Shown piece by piece: positions 20,612 through 27,401 of a stretch of DNA of 41,265 nucleotides. Position numbers and translations under genes: made by a program. The notes beneath the pieces are model-generated. The model was given only the letters and a program-made list of their open reading frames with translations. It did no database searches and was not told the origin of the DNA. How positions within the stretch are numbered: position 1 is the first letter of the stretch; the number at the start of each line of letters is the position of its first letter. Source of the DNA: Rubrivivax sp. (GTDB lineage: Bacteria; Pseudomonadota; Gammaproteobacteria; Burkholderiales; Burkholderiaceae_C); assembly GCA_022842825.1 (NCBI GenBank), contig JALHOU010000017.1:1-41265 (forward strand), read 5' to 3'.

Positions 20612-20670
20612 GTTGTGGCCTTGCCCCCGCGCTGCTCGAGGGCCGCTCTCAGACACTCCCCGACTTCACC

Positions 20671-20746
20671 GTGGTCTCTGGAGAGCCGGATGCATAGCGA
20701 AAGGTGCACGTCCGGTTCGGCGAGGGGGCACGCGCAACTGCCCGCC
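20671..20746 (+). mobile_element. group II intron 3' remnant (domains V and VI)
   Basis: Bases 20683-20718 read GAGCCGGATGCATAGCGAAA followed by GGTGCACGTCCGGTTC. The ends GAGCCGGA and TCCGGTTC pair over 8 bp, and the hallmark bulge on the 3' strand (CG after TGCA) follows. A second helix TGCA/TGCA then leads to a GAAA tetraloop. This is the domain V pattern of bacterial group II introns, including the near-invariant 5' AGC and terminal GUUC. It is 36 bases rather than the usual 34, with two extra bases below the tetraloop. GGTCTCTGGA just upstream resembles the end of domain IV. Bases 20719-20746 can form a domain VI-like stem (GGGCA/TGCCC and GGC/GCC), but with no bulged branch-point A on the 3' strand. 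No maturase ORF and no domains I-IV are present, so it is a relic or a solo catalytic domain. Confidence 0.72.
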
Positions 20747-20802
20747 GCGAGATTGGCGCGGTGCGCGTGTTCGCTTCGTCGCGGGAAAACCCGCCGCGAG
20801 AT
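20741..20802 (+). repeat. 13-base direct repeat with hairpin in the aroQ-LLM gap
   Basis: CCCGCCGCGAGAT occurs at 20741-20753 and 20790-20802. The second copy is also the right arm of a perfect hairpin GCGGG-AAAA-CCCGC (20781-20794). The first copy overlaps the right arm of the putative intron domain VI. The gap 20612-20860 holds nothing else I can name; the track ORFs across it are not convincing genes. Confidence 0.5.
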
Positions 20803-20860
20803 CCTCTGCGCCTTTCCAAGGGTTGCCGCGCGCCTTTTTCGAGGGACTTCGCCAAGCCTG

Positions 20861-21301
20861 TCAGGCCGCCTGTAGCTTCTTCACCAGCCCGCGCAGCGCC
20901 AGCAGGTACCCCTCCACCCCGAACCCCACGACGATGCCCGCCGCGATCTCCGAGAGGTAGCTGTGGTGCCGGAACGGCTCGCGAGCATGCACGTTCGAGA
21001 CGTGGATCTCGGCGAACGGGATCGCCGTGCCGGCGAAGGCATCGCGGATGGCCACGCTCGTGTGCGTGTAGGCGCCGGGGTTGATGACGACGCCGGCCAC
21101 GCCCTCGGTGCGCGCGGTGTGGATGCGGTCGACGATGCCGCCCTCGTGGTTGCTCTGGAAGCAGGCCACCTCGATGCCGAGTGCCGCGCCGGCCTCGCGC
21201 ACCATCGCCTCCACCTCGGGCAGCGTGGTGTGGCCGTACTTGGCCGGCTCGCGTGTGCCCAGCAGGTTGAGGTTGGGGCCGTTGATGAGCAGGATCTTCA
21301 T
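20861..21301 (-). CDS. aroQ: type II 3-dehydroquinate dehydratase
   Basis: 146 aa from the ATG at 21301; the longer track ORF is a shadow. All landmark residues of the type II enzyme are visible: [13 protein letters not shown], Tyr22 in the lid, Asn74 and His80 in NPGAYTHTS, Glu98-His100 in EIHVSN and Arg111. It interconverts 3-dehydroquinate and 3-dehydroshikimate. The type II enzyme serves both shikimate biosynthesis and quinate breakdown. Here it is the last gene of an operon with dehydroshikimate dehydratase, a shikimate dehydrogenase and a TRAP transporter, so a catabolic role is the better reading. Its start overlaps the stop of the dehydratase gene by four bases. Confidence 0.95.
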   Translation of the reverse strand: MKILLINGPNLNLLGTREPAKYGHTTLPEVEAMVREAGAALGIEVACFQSNHEGGIVDRIHTARTEGVAGVVINPGAYTHTSVAIRDAFAGTAIPFAEIHVSNVHAREPFRHHSYLSEIAAGIVVGFGVEGYLLALRGLVKKLQAA

Positions 21302-22272
21302 CTTGTCGATGTCGTGAGGGTGGAGGGGCGCAGTGGCGTCGCGAACAGGCCTTCTTCGCCGGCAGTGCCTCCGGCGCCGATGGCGCCGGGTGGCCTTCGG
21401 GTCGACGCGGGCAACGGCACGGCGCGCTGCAGCACGTCCTCGGCCAGCCAGGCGGCGCTCTTGCGTGCCCGCTCGGCCACGGTGGGCAGGGGCATCTGCT
21501 GGTAGTCGTCGTTGAAGACCTCGAAGCTGAAGTCGCCTTCGTAGCCCAGGCCGTCCAGGGCACGCACGAGCTTGGCCACTTCGTCGCTGTGCACGCCCTC
21601 GCCGGGGAAGACGCGGAAGTGGCGGGCCGTCTCGATGCGCTCGGCCACGGTGTGGATCTCGCTCCACATGAAGTCGGACAGCTGCACGAGGAAGATCCTG
21701 GCCGGGTCGATCTCGTCCAGAGCCTCGACGGGCGTGCGCGTGGCGAAGCTGTGGAAACTGTCGATACCGATGCCGAGGTTGGGGCAGTCGGCGCGGCTCA
21801 CGACGTCGAAGGCGCCGAGGCAGTCGTTGATGTGCCGGCCCCAAGAGAGGCCCTCGAAGGCTACCTTGATGCGGAAGGGCAGCGCCATCATCGCCAGCTT
21901 GCGCAGGTCGCGCGCGATGGCGTCGCGGTCGTCGGTGGCGTGCACGCTTGTGCTGCTGCAGGCCAGCAGCACCGGGCTGCCGAGCGCAGCGGCCATCTCG
22001 ATCATCGAGCGCGCGATGTCGACCTTGTAGTCGTGCAGGTGGCTCGCGTTCTCTCGAGGCAGGCCCTCGAAGTCGCGCAGCACCTGGAAGCCCGTGACGC
22101 GCAGGCCGCTCGCGCGCACCTCGCGCACGGCGGCCTGCCAGCCCTCGGGGTGGCCGACGAGGTCGCGCGCGGCCAGCATCACCTGCGTGAAGCCGGCGTC
22201 GCGCATGGCCGCCAGCTTGGCCTTGAGCGGCCCGGCCAGCGAGATGGTGTCCATGCCGAAGTCGCGGAACAT
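21298..22272 (-). CDS. quiC: 3-dehydroshikimate dehydratase (QuiC N-terminal domain type)
   Basis: 324 aa sugar-phosphate-isomerase-like TIM barrel. The start at 22272 is supported by GGAG eight bases upstream. [38 protein letters not shown] matches the dehydratase half of QuiC1 proteins. The divalent-metal ligands known from that family line up as Glu140 (AFEGL), Asp171 (GIDSFH), Gln197 (LVQLSDF) and Glu251 (FSFEVFND). The reaction is 3-dehydroshikimate to protocatechuate plus water. In pseudomonads this domain is fused to an HPPD-like domain; here the protein ends in a Pro/Thr/Ala-rich tail (about residue 280 on) and the HPPD-like part is the separate gene just upstream. A different isomerase activity is possible, but the neighbours argue for dehydratase. 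Confidence 0.86.
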   Translation of the reverse strand: MFRDFGMDTISLAGPLKAKLAAMRDAGFTQVMLAARDLVGHPEGWQAAVREVRASGLRVTGFQVLRDFEGLPRENASHLHDYKVDIARSMIEMAAALGSPVLLACSSTSVHATDDRDAIARDLRKLAMMALPFRIKVAFEGLSWGRHINDCLGAFDVVSRADCPNLGIGIDSFHSFATRTPVEALDEIDPARIFLVQLSDFMWSEIHTVAERIETARHFRVFPGEGVHSDEVAKLVRALDGLGYEGDFSFEVFNDDYQQMPLPTVAERARKSAAWLAEDVLQRAVPLPASTRRPPGAIGAGGTAGEEGLFATPLRPSTLTTSTR

Positions 22273-22287
22273 GGCGGTGGCTCCGTC

Positions 22288-23229
22288 TCAGCCGCGCGGC
22301 GGCTCGTGATGCCCGAGCTGATGCGCTGGCGGCAGCTCATGGTGCCTGAACCGGCGCGCCAGCGGCAGCTCATGGTGCACCAGCTCGAACATCACGCCAC
22401 CGAGTTGTTCGCACGTGAGCGCACCGCGTGCCGTGCTGTGCAGCGCCGAAGCCTCGACAAACTCGACACCCCGCTCGCGCAGTGCGCGCACGGCCGCGGG
22501 CACTTCAGGGGTGCCGAAGGCGAGGCGGTGCAGCCGCTCGGCGCTCGTCAGGTCTTCGCTGTCGCTCGCGGGCTCGATCAGCTGCAGGAAGAACGTGCCG
22601 CAGGGCGAGCGCAGGATGTTGCCGGCCGGCAGGATGCCGAAGGTCTGCTCGGGGCTGAGCACCGTGAAGCCGAAAAGGGAACCGTAGAACTCGCACCAGT
22701 CGGCAGCCCGCTCCAGGCCCACGTACTGCACGACGCCGAACCAGTGCATGCCGGCCAGCGGCGGCACCTCGGGCGCCACGGTGGGGATGGGCACGAAGTC
22801 GACGTCGTAGATCGAGAACTCGCGCCAGCGGTCGATGAAGTAGACGCGGCTCGTGCCCACGCCGTGCACGCCGGGGATGTGCAGCTCCATCGGCTGCACC
22901 TTTACCGGCACCGGCCAGGCGCCGAGCTCGACGACGCGCCGGTGCGCGGCGCCCGCGTCGCGCACGCGCAGGGCGATGGCGGCGATCTGCGGCGTCTCGG
23001 GGGCGCCCGACGGCAGGCCGTGCGCATTGATGACCACGTTCATGCCGCCCTGCCGGTACAGCAGCACCTCGCGCGAGCGGTGCCGCGCCACCGGGCGGAA
23101 CCCCACCTGCTCGAGCAACTGGCCCAGCGCCTGCGGCTTGGGGGTCGTGTACTCGATGAACTCGATGCCCTCCAGCCCCAGCGGGTTGGGCACTTCGAGC
23201 ACCGCTTCGCGGACCAGGCTCTGCGTCAT
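22288..23229 (-). CDS. 4-hydroxyphenylpyruvate dioxygenase-like protein (QuiC C-terminal domain type)
   Basis: 313 aa, two vicinal-oxygen-chelate repeats. I choose the ATG at 23229 (MTQSLVRE) because GAGGAG lies 10 bases upstream; the ATG at 23238 would be only one base from it. The three iron ligands of HPPD are all present: His162 ([11 protein letters not shown]), His234 ([10 protein letters not shown]) and Glu282 (VMFELV). True HPPD makes homogentisate from 4-hydroxyphenylpyruvate. However, this protein lies between shikimate dehydrogenase and dehydroshikimate dehydratase genes and resembles the C-terminal half of fused QuiC1, so its role may be accessory to that dehydratase. It lacks the usual HPPD C-terminal gate helix and ends instead in a His-rich repeat. 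It is 15 bases upstream of the dehydratase gene. Confidence 0.8.
   Translation of the reverse strand: MTQSLVREAVLEVPNPLGLEGIEFIEYTTPKPQALGQLLEQVGFRPVARHRSREVLLYRQGGMNVVINAHGLPSGAPETPQIAAIALRVRDAGAAHRRVVELGAWPVPVKVQPMELHIPGVHGVGTSRVYFIDRWREFSIYDVDFVPIPTVAPEVPPLAGMHWFGVVQYVGLERAADWCEFYGSLFGFTVLSPEQTFGILPAGNILRSPCGTFFLQLIEPASDSEDLTSAERLHRLAFGTPEVPAAVRALRERGVEFVEASALHSTARGALTCEQLGGVMFELVHHELPLARRFRHHELPPAHQLGHHEPPRG
22296..22378 (-). repeat. 33-bp tandem repeat encoding a His-rich tail
   Basis: GCGGCAGCTCATGGTGC occurs exactly at 22329-22345 and 22362-22378, and a third copy matching 14 of 17 bases lies at 22296-22312. The period is 33 bases, or 11 codons, so the frame is kept. On the minus strand it encodes HHELP, HHELP and HHEPP at residues 285, 296 and 307 of the HPPD-like protein, right after its last iron ligand. 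Confidence 0.75.
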
Positions 23230-23252
23230 TGGAGGCATTCTCCTCGGGATCG

Positions 23253-24146
23253 TCAGGAAGACGGCTTCGCCACCATCGAGCGGAAGTGCGCGTCCATGCG
23301 CGCCGCGTCGGGCGCGTTGCCGGTGAAGAGGCGGAACGCCCCCACCGCCTGGCCGACCGCCATGGTGCCACCGTCGCAGACAGCGCAGCCTGCGGCGCGT
23401 GCCGCTTGCACCAAGGCTGTCTGCAGTGGAAAGTAGACGATCTCCGAGACCCACAGGTCGCGGCGCAGCAATGCCGCGTCGAGCGGCAGGCCGGGCAACT
23501 TGTCCATGCCGGTGGGCGTGGCGTGGACGAGGCCGGTCGCGCCACCACCGGCCGCCAGCGCCGCGGCGGCGCTGGCGGCATGGCTGGCGCGCCGGCCGGG
23601 GTAGATGGCGTTCAGCCGCTCGGCCACCTCGGCCGCGCGCGCCGGGTCGACGTCGACGAGCACGAGGGTCTTGGCCTCCATGCGCAGCAACGCATGGGCG
23701 ATGGCGGAGCCGGCGCCGCCGGCGCCGAGCAGCACCACGCGCGAAAGGTCGGCCTTGGGCAGCGCGCGCTCGAAACCCCAGCGCCAGCCCGAGCCGTCGG
23801 TGTTGTGGCCGACGGCCCGTACCTCGCGGCGGCCAGGGTCGCGTTCGAAGACGACGGTGTTCACCGCGCCCATCGCCCGGGCCTCGTCGGACAGGGCGTC
23901 GAGCAGCGGCATCACCGCCTGCTTGCACGGGTAGGTGATGTTGAGGCCTGCAAACCCCATCGTGCGTGCGGCGCTGATGAGGGTGGGCAGGGCCTCCACG
24001 CCCTGGCCGGCGAGGTCGAGGTCGATGAGCTGGTAGTGCAGAGCGAGGCCCTGGGCGTGGGCCTCGCTCTCGTGCATGGCCGGTGTGAGCGAGCGCTGGA
24101 TGCCGGCGCCGATGAGGCCGACGAGTCGCCTGGCGGGAGCCGTCAT
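23253..24146 (-). CDS. aroE: shikimate/quinate dehydrogenase, NAD-type
   Basis: 297 aa from the ATG at 24146 (GGAG nine bases upstream). Substrate-binding residues of the AroE fold are present: Ser19 and Thr21 (RSLTPAMHE), the catalytic Lys75 (NITYPCKQ), Asn96 (GAVNT) and Asp117 (GHNTDGSG). The Rossmann motif GAGGAGSA starts at residue 141. At the end of the second strand it has Asp165 (LVLVDVD) instead of the Arg/Thr pair that binds the NADP phosphate, so NAD is the likely cofactor. GLIGAGIQRSLTPAMHESE resembles the catabolic quinate/shikimate dehydrogenases of the QsuD kind. With aroQ and the dehydratase beside it, oxidation of shikimate or quinate is the probable direction. It starts 52 bases after dctP. 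Confidence 0.87.
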   Translation of the reverse strand: MTAPARRLVGLIGAGIQRSLTPAMHESEAHAQGLALHYQLIDLDLAGQGVEALPTLISAARTMGFAGLNITYPCKQAVMPLLDALSDEARAMGAVNTVVFERDPGRREVRAVGHNTDGSGWRWGFERALPKADLSRVVLLGAGGAGSAIAHALLRMEAKTLVLVDVDPARAAEVAERLNAIYPGRRASHAASAAAALAAGGGATGLVHATPTGMDKLPGLPLDAALLRRDLWVSEIVYFPLQTALVQAARAAGCAVCDGGTMAVGQAVGAFRLFTGNAPDAARMDAHFRSMVAKPSS

Positions 24147-24198
24147 CGTGGTGCGCTCCGGTTCAGCCCGATGCCTTCCGCGGCCCGCGCACCCAACG

Positions 24199-25203
24199 TC
24201 ACTTGCGCAGCTTGGCCAGCTCGGCCTGCAGTTCACTCACGGTGGCGGTGATGCCTTCGCTGTGCTTCTCGATCACCGGCGCGAGCTTGGCGCGCAGCTT
24301 GGCCTGCTCGGCGGGGCTGAACTCGGTGACCTGCATGCCGGCCTTCTTCAACTGGTCGAGTTGGCTGGCGGCGGCGTCGCGGTTCACCTGCCGCTGGAAG
24401 CGGCCGGCCTCGACGGCGGCGTCGCCCACGATCTTCTTCTCTTCGGCCGAGAGCGTGTCCCAGACCTTCTTGCTGAAGATGAACGACTGCGGGTTGTACT
24501 GGTGGTTGGTGATCGCAAGATGCTTCTGCACCTCGGCGAACTTGTTGGCCAGGATGACGCTGAAGGGGTTCTCCTGCCCGTCGATGGCCTTGCTCTCCAG
24601 GCCCGCGTACACCTCGGGGAAGGCCATCGGCGTGGGGTTGGCGCCCAGCGCCTTGACCCAGTCGACGTTGATGGCGTTGGGAATGACGCGCAGCTTCAGG
24701 CCGGCAATGTCCTCCACCGTGTTGATGGCGCGGCGGCCGTTGGTCATGTTGCGGAAGCCGAGCTCCCAGTAGGCGAGGCCCACGATGCCCTTCTCGCCGA
24801 GCCTGGCGTGCATCTTCTGGCCGAAGGGGCCGTCGACCACGGCGTCGGCCTCTCTCGCGCTGGCGAACATGAAGGGGAAGTCGAAGACGGTGAAGTCCTT
24901 CACCTGCGAGGCGAGGATGCCGCTGTTGAGGACCGTGATCTCCACCGTGCCGCCCTGCAGCGCCGAGACGGTGGGCGCGTCGCCGCCCAGCGTGCCGCCG
25001 GGGAAGACGTTGACCTTGAGCTTGCCGCCGCTCTTGGCCGTCACGAGCTCGGCGAACTTGGCCGCGCCCTGCTCGAGCGGATGGCCCTTGGGGTTCTGCA
25101 GGCCGAGCTTGAAGGTGCGTTCCTGCACCTGGGCATGGGCGGGGGCGCCGAAGGCGGCGAGGGTTACCGCGGCGATGGCGGTCTGGAGGAAGTAGCGCTT
25201 CAT
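24199..25203 (-). CDS. dctP: TRAP transporter solute-binding protein (DctP family)
   Basis: 334 aa periplasmic binding protein. A clear signal peptide MKRYFLQTAIAAVTLAAFGAPAHA ends with cleavage after residue 24. FKLGLQNPKGHPLEQGAAKFAELV and FPGGTLGG are typical of DctP. Arg172 in LKLRVIP is the conserved residue that holds the substrate carboxylate. The ribosome site GAGGAG is seven bases before the ATG. It binds an organic acid and delivers it to DctQM. The operon context suggests quinate, shikimate or a relative, which is an inference. It lies 72 bases downstream of dctM, a gap long enough for extra regulation, since binding proteins are usually made in excess. Confidence 0.93.
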   Translation of the reverse strand: MKRYFLQTAIAAVTLAAFGAPAHAQVQERTFKLGLQNPKGHPLEQGAAKFAELVTAKSGGKLKVNVFPGGTLGGDAPTVSALQGGTVEITVLNSGILASQVKDFTVFDFPFMFASAREADAVVDGPFGQKMHARLGEKGIVGLAYWELGFRNMTNGRRAINTVEDIAGLKLRVIPNAINVDWVKALGANPTPMAFPEVYAGLESKAIDGQENPFSVILANKFAEVQKHLAITNHQYNPQSFIFSKKVWDTLSAEEKKIVGDAAVEAGRFQRQVNRDAAASQLDQLKKAGMQVTEFSPAEQAKLRAKLAPVIEKHSEGITATVSELQAELAKLRK

Positions 25204-25275
25204 GGGTTGTCTCCTCGGACAGGATGGGAGGGCAGTGAAGAAGGGGAAGGCAGGAATGAACGGGTCGGGGCAGGG

Positions 25276-26553
25276 TCAATAGAAGAGCTTGAGCGGCCCG
25301 AGCACAAGCTGAGGGAAGAGCACGAGCAGGAAGAGCACGATGAGCTGCGCGGCCATGAAGGGCAGCACGCCCAGCGTCACCTGGTCCATCTTCATCTTGC
25401 CCACGCCGGCCACCACGTTGAGCACGGTGCCCACGGGCGGTGTGATGAGGCCGATGGCGTTGTTGATGATGAAGAGCACGCCGAAGTACACCGGGTCGAT
25501 GCCGGCGGCCTTCACCACCGGCATCAGCACCGGTGTGAGGATGAGGATGGTGGGCGTCATGTCCATCGCCGTGCCCACCGCGATGACGAGCAGCATGATC
25601 ATGATCAGCAGCAGCGTCTGGTTGTCCAGGAAGGGCTGCAGCATGGCCACCAGCTCGGCGGGCAGCTGCGCCACGGTGATCATCCAGGCGCTCACCATCG
25701 CCGCGGCGACGAGGAACATCACCACCGCCGTGGTCCTGGCCGCGGAGGCGAAGAGGGCGTAGAGCTGCGAGAACTTCAGCTCCTTGTAGACGAAGACGGC
25801 GACGAAGAGGGCGTAGACGGCCGCCACCACCGCGGCCTCGGTGGGCGTGAAGACGCCCATCTTCAGGCCCACGAGCACGATGACGGGCAGGAAGAGCGCC
25901 CAGGTCGACTCGCGCAGTGCCGCCCAGCGCACCGGGGCGCTGGCCTTGGGCGGCGGCGTGATGTTCTCCTTCTTGGCCACGAGATACCAGGTGATGGCGA
26001 TGGCCAGGCCGAGCAGGAGGCCGGGCACGATGCCGGCGAGGAAGAGCTTGGTGATCGAGACGTTGGCCGCGACGCCGAAGATGACGAAGCCGATGGAAGG
26101 CGGAATGACCGGCGCGATGATGCCGGCGCTGGCGATCAGCCCGCCGGCCTTGGCCTTGTCGTGGCCGGCCCGCACCATCATCGGCAGCAGCAGTGCCGCG
26201 AGCGCGGCGGTATCGGCCACCGCCGAGCCCGAGAGCGCGGCCATCATCACCGCGGCCATCACCGTCACATAGCCCAGGCCGCCGCGCACATGCCCCACGA
26301 GCGTGAGCGCGAGGTTGACGATGCGCTTGGACAGGCCGCCCGCATTCATGATCTCGCCGGCGAGCATGAAGAAGGGCACGGCGAGCAGCGGGAAGCTGTC
26401 GGCGCCGTTGATCGTGTTCTGCGCCAGGATCTGCGCGTCGAACATGTTCATGTGCCACATCAGCGCGGCGCCGGAGATCAGCAGTGCATAGGCGATGGGG
26501 ATGCCCAGCGCCATCGCCGCCAGCAGCGAGCCGAGGAAGACGGCGACGGTCAT
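25276..26553 (-). CDS. dctM: TRAP transporter large permease (DctM family)
   Basis: 425 aa from the ATG at 26553; the longer track start runs through dctQ. About twelve helices. Typical stretches are FFMLAGEIMNAGGLSKRIVNLA, MAAVMMAALSGSAVADTAAL, IIAPVIPPSIGFVIFG and the closing NNAIGLITPPVGTVLNVVAGV. This is the large membrane subunit that carries the sodium-coupled transport path. The start overlaps the dctQ stop by four bases (ATGA). Confidence 0.95.
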   Translation of the reverse strand: MTVAVFLGSLLAAMALGIPIAYALLISGAALMWHMNMFDAQILAQNTINGADSFPLLAVPFFMLAGEIMNAGGLSKRIVNLALTLVGHVRGGLGYVTVMAAVMMAALSGSAVADTAALAALLLPMMVRAGHDKAKAGGLIASAGIIAPVIPPSIGFVIFGVAANVSITKLFLAGIVPGLLLGLAIAITWYLVAKKENITPPPKASAPVRWAALRESTWALFLPVIVLVGLKMGVFTPTEAAVVAAVYALFVAVFVYKELKFSQLYALFASAARTTAVVMFLVAAAMVSAWMITVAQLPAELVAMLQPFLDNQTLLLIMIMLLVIAVGTAMDMTPTILILTPVLMPVVKAAGIDPVYFGVLFIINNAIGLITPPVGTVLNVVAGVGKMKMDQVTLGVLPFMAAQLIVLFLLVLFPQLVLGPLKLFY

Positions 26554-27134
26554 GGCCGGGTGCTCCCGCCGTGACCGCTCGCCCCGGGCTTGCCCGGTGC
26601 CGCCTGTTCTTCTGCCTTCAGGTGCGCGAGGTCTTCGCTCTCCTGCACCATCACGAGCTCGGCCTCGCTCATCTGACCGCTCAGCAGGCGCCAGAGTTCG
26701 CGCAGCAGCAGCACCAGCGCCGAGGCGGCGAAGACCACGCCGGCGGCGTACACGACGGCCATCGGCGCGCCGGTGACGGGGGCCTCGGTGCCGAGGTTGA
26801 TGACCGTCTGCGTCCAGCTGCCCTTGAGGAACATGGCCGTGACGAACAGCATCAACAGCTGCCCGAGCACGAGGCAGGACTTCTTGCCCGCCGGGCCCAG
26901 GCGGCTGACCAGCATGTCGGTGCCGAGGTGGGCATGCTCCTTCAGGCCCACGACGGCACCGAGGAAGGTGAGCCAGACGAAGAACCAGCGCGAGAGCTCC
27001 TCCGACACCGTGATGCCGGAGTTGAACGCGTAGCGCAGCACGACGTTGCCGAAGACCATGACCACCATCGCTGCGAGGGCGGCGACGAGCAGGGCTTCGA
27101 GCAGCCGGCAGTAGCCGTCGACGAGGCGAGTCAC
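26550..27134 (-). CDS. dctQ: TRAP transporter small permease (DctQ family)
   Basis: 194 aa with four helices. The start is a GTG at 27134, supported by GAGGAG five to six bases upstream. VFGNVVLRYAFNSGITVSEELSRWFFVWLTFLGAVVGLKEHAHLGTDML (about residues 28-76) is the diagnostic DctQ segment. The last 50 residues are a hydrophilic, Glu-rich then Gly/Ser-rich tail. It is the first gene of the seven-gene minus-strand operon that runs to aroQ. A candidate operator lies 76-91 bases upstream of its start. Confidence 0.93.
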   Translation of the reverse strand: MTRLVDGYCRLLEALLVAALAAMVVMVFGNVVLRYAFNSGITVSEELSRWFFVWLTFLGAVVGLKEHAHLGTDMLVSRLGPAGKKSCLVLGQLLMLFVTAMFLKGSWTQTVINLGTEAPVTGAPMAVVYAAGVVFAASALVLLLRELWRLLSGQMSEAELVMVQESEDLAHLKAEEQAAPGKPGASGHGGSTRP

Positions 27135-27209
27135 GGTGTCTCCTCGCGGGTCTTGAAGTGGATCCTCGTTGCCGACGCGCGCCCCGCTGCGCCTTGGCGG
27201 GCATGAATG

Positions 27210-27225
27210 TACGAACTGGTTAGTA
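27210..27225 (-). promoter_or_regulatory. candidate TetR-family operator upstream of dctQ
   Basis: TACGAACTGGTTAGTA is an imperfect palindrome (seven-base arms with one mismatch, two-base centre), the usual form of TetR/AcrR operators. On the minus strand a -10-like TACATT follows right after it, so the site would sit between the -35 and -10 positions or on the spacer, fit for repression. The 267-base gap 27135-27401 between creatininase and dctQ is a likely place for the operon promoter. A clear -35 was not found. Confidence 0.45.
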
Positions 27226-27401
27226 GTGTTGCATCGGGGTTTACCCGCGTGATCGTCGATGGAGGTCGTGTGCTTGCGCTGCCAGCGAGGCAGGCGGGCT
27301 CATCGAGATCGACGAGCGAGCGGTCGCAGCGTCGCCTGTGCCCGGTGCGCCCGGCGCGGCCACGCGCCGTGTGGCCGCATTGCCAGGCCCGGCCCGCGCG
27401 C

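Noticed and set aside
24076-26574. 832-aa plus-strand ORF over dctP and dctM
   Set aside because: Composition (Glu/His/Gly-rich) is that of a shadow; the minus-strand genes have signal peptide, motifs and ribosome sites.
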